Positions 58,323 to 64,000 of a stretch of DNA of 64,000 nucleotides are shown in pieces. Where the stretch lies: NCBI RefSeq assembly GCF_002002925.1, contig NZ_CP019511.1:1550001-1614000 (forward strand), read 5' to 3'. The notes below the pieces were generated by a model. The model did no database searches. It was not told the origin of the DNA and saw nothing but the letters and a program-made list of their open reading frames with translations. The stretch comes from Sphingomonas sp. LM7. GTDB lineage: Bacteria; Pseudomonadota; Alphaproteobacteria; Sphingomonadales; Sphingomonadaceae. Position 1 is the stretch's first letter, and the number at the start of each line of letters is the position of its first letter. Both the position numbers and the translations under genes were made by a program.

Positions 58323-59525
58323 ATGAATTCGATCGATCGCTACATGGCGCGGCTGATCGCGGTTCCGTTGATCTCGACGTTGTTGATCGCGGCGATGCTG
58401 CTTGTGCTCGACCGCATGCTGCGGCTGTTCGACTTCGTCGCGACCGAAGGCGGCCCGGTCAGCGTCGTCTGGCGGATGCTCGCCAATCTGCTTCCCGAAT
58501 ATCTGGGTCTCGGCATCCCGATCGGGCTGATGCTCGGCTGCCTGCTCGCCTTTCGCCGACTTGCCACCTCGTCCGAGCTCGACGTGCTTCGCGCCGTCGG
58601 GATCAGCTATACCCGGCTGCTCCGCGTGCCCTTCATGTACGCGATCGGGCTGGCGATCCTGAACTTCGTAATCGTCGGCTATGTCCAGCCACGCGCGCGC
58701 TACAATTACGAGCAGCTGCGCTTCGAGCTGCGCTCGGGCGCGCTCGGCGCGTCGATCAAGGTGGGCGAGTTCACCAATTTCGGCAGCCAGATGACGCTGC
58801 GGATCGAAAGCAGCGCCAACGAGGGCCGCGATCTCTCTGGCATCTTCGTGCGGATGACGACCAAGGACGGCCCGGTGGCGGTGACCGCCGAGAAGGGCCA
58901 GTTCCTGCGCGCCGACGATCCCAACACCATCATCTTCCGGCTGACCAAGGGCACATTGGTCCACACTGCCCAGGGTTCGGCGGTGCCGCGGGTGCTGACC
59001 TTCGACACGCACAATCTGCCGATCCCGCTCCCGAAGTATGAGCAGTTCCGCAAGCGCGGCGACAAGAGCCTCGAGCGTACGCTCCCCGAGCTTGCGGTGC
59101 TCGGCAAGGATCATGCGATCCCCGACGAGTTGCGCGCCACCAGCCGCGCAGCGTTCCACTTCCGCCTCGCCGAAGTCATATCGATGTTCCTGCTGCCGAT
59201 GCTCGCCGCCGCGCTCGGCATCCCGCCCAAGCGATCGACATCGGCGCTCGGCGTGTTCCTGTCGATCGTGATGATCGTGACCTATCACAAGATCAACGAA
59301 TATGGGCAGGCGATCGGCAGCCTTGGCCGGATCGATCCTATCCTGGCGCTGTGGGTGCCATTCGCGTTCTTCGCGGGCCTGGTGCTGTGGATGTACTATA
59401 CGGTCGCCTATGTCCCAGGCGGCCAGCCGATCGGCGGGCTGGAGAAGATGTTCGCCAAGATCTGGACGGCGATCCGCAAGCGCCTGCCCGGCCGGCGCCG
59501 CAAGACCACCGAGATTCCGGCATGA
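58323..59525 (+). CDS. lptF: LPS export permease LptF
   Basis: A 400-residue YjgP/YjgQ-family permease with six helices around a periplasmic beta-jellyroll domain (residues about 130-260, GVFLS later in IPPKRSTSALGVF). It starts MNSIDRYMARLIAVPL. With LptG and LptB it extracts LPS, or in sphingomonads possibly glycosphingolipids, from the inner membrane. Stop overlaps lptG start (ATGA). LptF by order; identity between F and G rests on sequence and position. Confidence 0.9.
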   Translation: MNSIDRYMARLIAVPLISTLLIAAMLLVLDRMLRLFDFVATEGGPVSVVWRMLANLLPEYLGLGIPIGLMLGCLLAFRRLATSSELDVLRAVGISYTRLLRVPFMYAIGLAILNFVIVGYVQPRARYNYEQLRFELRSGALGASIKVGEFTNFGSQMTLRIESSANEGRDLSGIFVRMTTKDGPVAVTAEKGQFLRADDPNTIIFRLTKGTLVHTAQGSAVPRVLTFDTHNLPIPLPKYEQFRKRGDKSLERTLPELAVLGKDHAIPDELRATSRAAFHFRLAEVISMFLLPMLAAALGIPPKRSTSALGVFLSIVMIVTYHKINEYGQAIGSLGRIDPILALWVPFAFFAGLVLWMYYTVAYVPGGQPIGGLEKMFAKIWTAIRKRLPGRRRKTTEIPA

Positions 59526-60619
59526 ATCTCGTCAACTTCTTCCCGTCGCGGACGATGTCGCTCTACATGGGCAAGATGTTCCTGGTGCGCACCTTCGCCA
59601 TATTGGCGGGGCTGGTGCTCATCCTGCAGTCGCTGGACCTGCTGAGCGAATCGGGGAAGATCATGGCCTATGCCGGCAATGGCGATGCCGAGGTCTTGCG
59701 CTATGTCGGCCTGCGCACGCCCCAGATCATCGCGACCTTCCTGCCCTTCGCAGTGCTGCTCGGCACGATCCTGGCGCTGTCGCAGCTCAACCAGAACAGC
59801 GAAGTCATCGCAATGAAGGCGTCTGGCCTGTCGGCGCATCAGGTGCTGGCGCCGCTGCTGCTTACGGCGTTCGGCGTCGCGGCCCTGTCGTTCGCGTTCA
59901 ACGACCGCATCGTTGCGCGCGCCACCTCGACGCTAGAGCAATGGAAGAAAGTCGATTACGGCCCTTTGCCCATCGATCGCGGCGACCGTTCCAACGTCTG
60001 GGTAAAGGACGGCGACAATCTGATCGTGGTCGACCAGATTCGCGGCAAGGGCGACGCGGCCCAGCTCTATAACGTCACGGTCTACGAGCGTACCGGCCAG
60101 TCGCTGCGTGGGATCATAACCGCCAAGCACGGCGCGCGCGATGGCCAGGGCTGGCGCATCGACGGCGTGCAGCGCTTCGACGTCGGCGCGGGCACAATCC
60201 TGCCGCTGCCGCCGCGCCGCATCGCCGATGGGGTGCGCCCCGACCAGTTCACGCTCAGCCACATCAATGCCGATGGGCTGTCGTTCGGGGCGCTCAGCGA
60301 AGTGATCGACGATCTCAAGCTCGCCGGTCGCCCGACCAAGGCGCTTGAAGGCTCGCTGTGGCACAAGCTGTCGGGGCCGCTCTCTTCGGTGCTGATGCCG
60401 CTGCTCGGCGCAGTCGCTGCCTTCGGCATCGCGCGATCGGGCAAATTGTTCGTCCGCGCGGTGATGGGCATGGCGCTCGGCTTCCTGTTCTTCGTCGCCG
60501 ACAATTTCGCGCTGGCGATGGGCAATCTCGGCGCGTACCCGCCGTTCCTCGCGGCCTGGGCGCCGTTCCTGCTTTTCCTGATGATCGGCGAGGCCGTGCT
60601 GCTGCGAACCGAGGAGTAG
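59522..60619 (+). CDS. lptG: LPS export permease LptG
   Basis: A 365-residue partner of LptF. It begins MNLVNFFPSRTMSLYMGKMFL, has helix text TFLPFAVLLGTILALSQLNQNSEVIAMKASG typical of LptG, and a periplasmic domain. It shares an ATGA overlap with lptF. The terminal helices close with FLLFLMIGEAVLL. Confidence 0.92.
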   Translation: MNLVNFFPSRTMSLYMGKMFLVRTFAILAGLVLILQSLDLLSESGKIMAYAGNGDAEVLRYVGLRTPQIIATFLPFAVLLGTILALSQLNQNSEVIAMKASGLSAHQVLAPLLLTAFGVAALSFAFNDRIVARATSTLEQWKKVDYGPLPIDRGDRSNVWVKDGDNLIVVDQIRGKGDAAQLYNVTVYERTGQSLRGIITAKHGARDGQGWRIDGVQRFDVGAGTILPLPPRRIADGVRPDQFTLSHINADGLSFGALSEVIDDLKLAGRPTKALEGSLWHKLSGPLSSVLMPLLGAVAAFGIARSGKLFVRAVMGMALGFLFFVADNFALAMGNLGAYPPFLAAWAPFLLFLMIGEAVLLRTEE

Positions 60620-60776
60620 GTCAGGCTGTTGCCAGTGGTTCCGACGATGCCAATCTTTTGGTTGGATTGGCCTGCTGTTTCTCGATGGTGAAAGCGGGGC
60701 CTGCGGGCTTCACTGAGACGCCTCGCCTGCGACACCGTCCCACCTTCCCTCCTCAACCCCTCCCGGCTAAGCACGC

Positions 60777-60815
60777 CCTCAAAATGAAAGGGCCAGCCCC
60801 GCGAAGGACCGGCCC
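60777..60815 (-). terminator. Intrinsic terminator of the desaturase gene
   Basis: On the minus strand, GGGCCGGTCC pairs with GGGGCTGGCCC (two wobble pairs) around TTCGC, followed by TTTCATTTT. It begins 30 bp after the desaturase stop. Confidence 0.75.
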
Positions 60816-60844
60816 GATATTGTTGCAATGGAGCGGATCGTTTT

Positions 60845-61948
60845 TTAGCGGCGCACGCCCATCGTGCTGCGCGCTAGCTGCGTCACCAGGCCAGGTAGCC
60901 CGGCATAGCTCGCCTTGTGATAGGGCGATTCCGGATCGACCAGCGCGGTCAGGCGCCGGTGCGCCTCGGCGAGGTTGTGATAGGGTACGCTCGGCAACAG
61001 ATGGTGCAGCGCGTGGTAGCGCAAGCCTACCGGCGCCCATAGCGCAGGCAGCAGGCTCGGCGGGGGCACGTTGACGCTGTCGAGATACTGCGCGGTCACC
61101 GTCATCGCCTCGCCTTCATTCTCCCAGAGATGCGCGACCAGTGTGCGGATCTGGTTGATCACCGTCACTGCGCTGATCACGCCGAGGAAGATCAGGAACG
61201 CCTTGAGCGGGATCACGCCGGCGGCGGTCAGACCCATCAGCGCGATCGCCCAGACACTGGCGGCGACTTCCTGCGCCAGCCAGCGGGTGCGATCGGCGCC
61301 CTCGGCCGGGCGGCGGCGGAAGGACGGGTTGATCACCAGCCCCGAGAAGCGCTCTCGCACGATGGTGCGCAGCGGCGGCACCACCAGCGACAGCGGCGAA
61401 AGCACACCATAGCGCAGCAGCAACCCGATCGGCGCGAGTACCGAGATCAGCACGAACAGCGGCAGCGACCAGGGCTTCATCAGCGCCAGCGGGAGATATT
61501 CAGGATCCTCGGCCGTGCCGTAGCGGGTACGGTTGTGGTGGAGGTTGTGGACACCCTCGTACATGAACGACGGCACCATCAGCGGCACGCCGACCAGCGC
61601 GTTCCACGCGAGGCGGAAACCCGGCAGATTGCTGTGCTTGAGATGGCTGATCTCGTGGATGAAAAGCAGCGCGCGGTACAGCGCAAGCACGGCGACCAAA
61701 CCGGCGACCAGCGCCCAGCCGAGCGACGGCGCGAGAATGGTCGCGGCGAGCGCGGCATAGCCGAGCGCGGCCGAGCCGAGCATGTCGGCCCAGAAGATCG
61801 CCTTGTTGGGCTTGTGCAGGTCACGCGCGATCTCGGCGGCGGCGCGCAGCATTGCCTTGTCGTCGGCGATGCGCTCCGCGACGCGCGCGGCCGGCGCGGC
61901 GGACTCGCGCAAATCCAGTGCGATAGAGCTGTTCATGGGTATGTCCAT
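60845..61948 (-). CDS. Membrane fatty acid desaturase
   Basis: A 367-residue protein with three histidine boxes: HEISH, HNLHH (with a following TAEDPEYLP) and HALHHLLP, and four to six membrane helices. It is a diiron membrane desaturase or hydroxylase acting on an acyl chain. The ATG at 61948 (MDIPMNSS) is used; a second at 61936 is in frame, and the ribosome-binding sites for both are weak. The gene is monocistronic with its own terminator. Confidence 0.88.
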   Translation of the reverse strand: MDIPMNSSIALDLRESAAPAARVAERIADDKAMLRAAAEIARDLHKPNKAIFWADMLGSAALGYAALAATILAPSLGWALVAGLVAVLALYRALLFIHEISHLKHSNLPGFRLAWNALVGVPLMVPSFMYEGVHNLHHNRTRYGTAEDPEYLPLALMKPWSLPLFVLISVLAPIGLLLRYGVLSPLSLVVPPLRTIVRERFSGLVINPSFRRRPAEGADRTRWLAQEVAASVWAIALMGLTAAGVIPLKAFLIFLGVISAVTVINQIRTLVAHLWENEGEAMTVTAQYLDSVNVPPPSLLPALWAPVGLRYHALHHLLPSVPYHNLAEAHRRLTALVDPESPYHKASYAGLPGLVTQLARSTMGVRR

Positions 61949-62070
61949 TGCCCTGAGATAGTGGCTAGATATGGGCAATAACAGGGGGATGCCGCGGCGC
62001 GGCAGGTTGTGCTTGACAAGCACGGCCCTCTAGCGGGACTTCGGCGCAACTCTCGCAAAGGCCCGTTTTC

Positions 62071-63222
62071 ATGCCCGCACCCGCGATCCGCCCCGTCGTC
62101 AACAAGGCGGACATCAACGCTTTCGTCGAACTCGCGTATCAGCTGAACGGCGACGATCCGCACTGGGTCGCGCCACTACGCAGCGAAGTGAAGGCGACGA
62201 TTTCTCCCGGCAAGAACGGCTGGTTCAGCCATGCCGAGGCGCAGCTTTTCCTCGCCGAGCGCAATGGCAAGCCGGTGGGGCGGATTTCGGCACATATCGA
62301 TCGCCTTGCGCTGGAAATGCCGCCCGAGCAGGGCTTCGGACCCGGCACCGGTTTCTGGGGATTGTTTGAGGCCGCAGACGAAGCGACTGCTGTCGCCCTA
62401 ATCGCGCAGGCCGAGCAATGGCTGCGCAACAAAGGGATGACTCGCGCGCTCGGTCCCGTCAGCCTGTCGATCTGGGAAGAGCCCGGGCTGCTGGTGAAGG
62501 GACAGGATCACGCGCCAACGGTGCTGATGGGGCATCATCCCGCGCGGTATCAGGGCTGGATCGAGGCGCTGGGCTATGCGCCCGCCAAGAAGCTGCTGAC
62601 CTACGACCTCGACATAACCCAGCAATTCCCGCCGATCGTCCAGCGCATCATCGCCGCAGGCGAAAAGAATGCGCGGATCCGGGTGCGCAAGGTGGACAAG
62701 TCGCGCTTCGACGAGGAAGCCGCGATCATCCTAGGCATCCTCAACGATGCATGGTCGGACAATTGGGGCTTCGTGCCGCTGACCCAGCCTGAGATCGACG
62801 ACGTCGGTAAGAAGCTCAAGCCGCTGGTGTTCGAGGATCTGATCATGATCTCAGAGCTCGATGGCGAGCCGGTGGCGTTCATGATCACCCTCCCCGACTT
62901 CAACGAGGCGCTCCAGCCCCTCAAGGGCAGCCTGTTCCCCTTCGGCTGGGCCAAGCTGCTGCTATGGCTGCGCAAGCCGAAGGTGCGGACGATGCGTGTG
63001 CCGCTGATGGGCGTGGTGAAACGGCTGCAGAGCTCGCGGATGGCGAGCCAGCTGGCCTTCATGATGATCGAATATATCCGCCGCGCCGCGGTCCCGATCT
63101 ATGGGGCGAGCCGCGGCGAGATCGGCTGGGTGCTCGACGACAATCAGGGGATGATCGCCATCGCCGAAACCATCGAGAGCCGCATCAACCGCGAATATGT
63201 GATCTACCAGAAAGCGCTCTGA
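62071..63222 (+). CDS. GNAT-like N-acetyltransferase family protein
   Basis: A 383-residue protein of the YghO-type family sometimes labelled as dATP pyrophosphohydrolase. Visible pieces: NGDDPHWVAPLRSEVKA, ALGPVSLSIWEEPGLLVKG, GILNDAWSDNWGFVPLTQPEI and a C-terminal GEIGWVLDDNQGMIAIAE. The first half and second half each look like a GNAT fold. No signal peptide. Substrate unknown; members often sit near membrane-lipid genes, here next to a desaturase. Confidence 0.78.
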   Translation: MPAPAIRPVVNKADINAFVELAYQLNGDDPHWVAPLRSEVKATISPGKNGWFSHAEAQLFLAERNGKPVGRISAHIDRLALEMPPEQGFGPGTGFWGLFEAADEATAVALIAQAEQWLRNKGMTRALGPVSLSIWEEPGLLVKGQDHAPTVLMGHHPARYQGWIEALGYAPAKKLLTYDLDITQQFPPIVQRIIAAGEKNARIRVRKVDKSRFDEEAAIILGILNDAWSDNWGFVPLTQPEIDDVGKKLKPLVFEDLIMISELDGEPVAFMITLPDFNEALQPLKGSLFPFGWAKLLLWLRKPKVRTMRVPLMGVVKRLQSSRMASQLAFMMIEYIRRAAVPIYGASRGEIGWVLDDNQGMIAIAETIESRINREYVIYQKAL

Positions 63223-63228
63223 GAATCA

Positions 63229-63260
63229 GGCCCGCGGCGGGAGCGCTGCCGCCGCGGGCC
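63229..63260. terminator. Strong GC hairpin between convergent genes
   Basis: A perfect 12-bp stem, GGCCCGCGGCGG with CCGCCGCGGGCC, and an 8-base loop. It lies 6 bp after the GNAT gene stop and 8 bp before the convergent small gene's stop. No long T run follows, but the position fits a bidirectional terminator. Confidence 0.65.
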
Positions 63261-63268
63261 CTTACTGC

Positions 63269-63541
63269 TTACTTGCGGACTTCGTTGACCGGATCGTGGC
63301 CGGTGCGCGCGATCCATTCGGCGCGGGTGCGGCAGATCTTCTGGCGGCGATGGCTACCGGTGGGCGTCTCGACGACGCAGTAGCGCTCGGACTTCTCGAC
63401 CTTGGCTGGTGCGGCCGAGCCGGCGCCGGTGGTCGGATCCGCGGCATAAGCCGGTGCGGTGGCGCCCGCGACGAGAACGGCTGCAGCGATCATGGCGGCG
63501 GCAACGCTGGAGACGCGGCCGGTGGTGCGATTGAAAGTCAT
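63269..63541 (-). CDS. Small secreted protein of unknown function
   Basis: A 90-residue protein with a signal peptide (hydrophobic SVAAAMIAAAVLVAGATAPAY, cleavage after AYAA). The short mature part has two cysteines (YCVVETPTG and KICRTRAEW) that could form a disulfide, and ends HDPVNEV. This small format with the closing CRTRAEW is common in sphingomonads but has no known function. Confidence 0.75.
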   Translation of the reverse strand: MTFNRTTGRVSSVAAAMIAAAVLVAGATAPAYAADPTTGAGSAAPAKVEKSERYCVVETPTGSHRRQKICRTRAEWIARTGHDPVNEVRK

Positions 63542-63796
63542 TTCCCTCTACTCCTTGTACTTGTGGACACCAGGCGCTCCCTCGTTCCGCCTGCCTCCCA
63601 AGCATTGCACCCACCGTGCCAAAATGAACTATCGTGCAGTCTCAAACACTTGGCATTGTGACACTCACAAGTCACCGCCATAACACGGCAATACACGCCA
63701 AGAATTGGCGTCCTGCCCCAAACGGTGTTCGGAAAGGGACAGTGGCGACTGTCCGGAAGCGGTCAGAGCCGAATTCGGCGTCCGGCCCCGCGCAGC

Positions 63797-64000
63797 TCAG
63801 CGCAGCGTTACCCAGGTCGGAGCATGATCGCTGGCGCGCTCGCGGCCGCGATAGTCCTTGTCGACGCCGGCACCAGCCAGCCGATCGGCTGCCTGCGGGC
63901 TCAGCAACAGGTGATCGATGCGGAAACCCGCGTCGCGCTGCCACGCGCCGGCCTGATAGTCCCAGAAGGTCCAGATTCCGCCGGCGGGGAAGCGCGTGCG
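63797..64000 (-). CDS. xthA: Exonuclease III, C-terminal part (5' end beyond window)
   Basis: The last 67 residues are visible. They read FPAGGIWTFWDYQAGAWQRD, then RIDHLLLSPQAADRL and ERASDHAPTWVTL before the stop. TFWDYQAGAWQR, RIDHLL and SDHAP are diagnostic of exodeoxyribonuclease III (the last holds the catalytic histidine). It acts in base-excision repair. The gene continues past the right edge. Confidence 0.9.
   Translation of the reverse strand, partial: RTRFPAGGIWTFWDYQAGAWQRDAGFRIDHLLLSPQAADRLAGAGVDKDYRGRERASDHAPTWVTLR

Overview
The window reads as chromosomal DNA of a GC-rich alphaproteobacterium, most likely Sphingomonas or a close relative in the Sphingomonadaceae. This rests on the gene families present: Xanthomonas/Caulobacter-type TonB-dependent receptors, a non-phosphorylative L-fucose pathway, a Caulobacter-like nag locus with a TonB receptor, DUF5985 proteins, and TonB-receptor operons with flavin-dependent halogenases. 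Genes are tightly packed, with many 4-bp ATGA or GTGA overlaps. I saw no tRNA, rRNA, CRISPR array, phage or insertion-sequence transposase.

Layout. 1-9880: L-fucose catabolism in divergent blocks around an IclR regulator (permease, mutarotase, dehydrogenase, lactonase, fuconate dehydratase, keto-deoxy-fuconate dehydrogenase) with glycoside hydrolases. The final cleavage enzyme is not in the window. 9897-16659: a TonB receptor, two tandem flavin-dependent halogenases and a secreted protein in one operon, with a LacI-type operator although the window has no LacI gene. 16952-18136: an M19 dipeptidase lipoprotein. 18306-26326: an RND tripartite efflux operon with a small head gene, a possible leader peptide, two operators and a TetR regulator. 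Between operon and regulator lies a DUF559 nuclease gene flanked by inverted hairpins. 26477-33589: a fully coupled CecR/YbhGFSR-type ABC-2 exporter operon with its own outer-membrane factor. 33628-44970: a FadR-type regulator, a small ORF and an N-acetylglucosamine locus (PTS IIBC, fused IIA-HPr-EI, TonB receptor, GntR regulator, deaminase, deacetylase). 44942-53504: two hybrid histidine kinases, one a giant soluble protein with about nine HAMP-type repeats, divergent from a three-gene operon of a small winged-helix-like protein and two DUF5985 membrane proteins. 53512-64000: mostly housekeeping genes (FkbH-like protein, NAD-dependent epimerase, proB, obgE, lptF, lptG, desaturase, GNAT protein, small secreted protein, and the C-terminus of exonuclease III at the right edge).

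How it works together. The fuc and nag blocks are complete uptake-plus-catabolism modules for sugars released from complex glycans. Halogenases in TonB-receptor operons are a known but unexplained feature of such loci. The two exporters are each next to their own TetR regulator with recognisable operators.

The most unusual material is non-coding: three palindromic repeat families sit in gene junctions, including every junction from the RND adaptor to the OMF 3' side. One family has inverted terminal hairpins; one copy encloses a DUF559 nuclease gene and another supplies the ribosome-binding site of the ABC ATPase. This looks like a small nuclease-associated mobile repeat.
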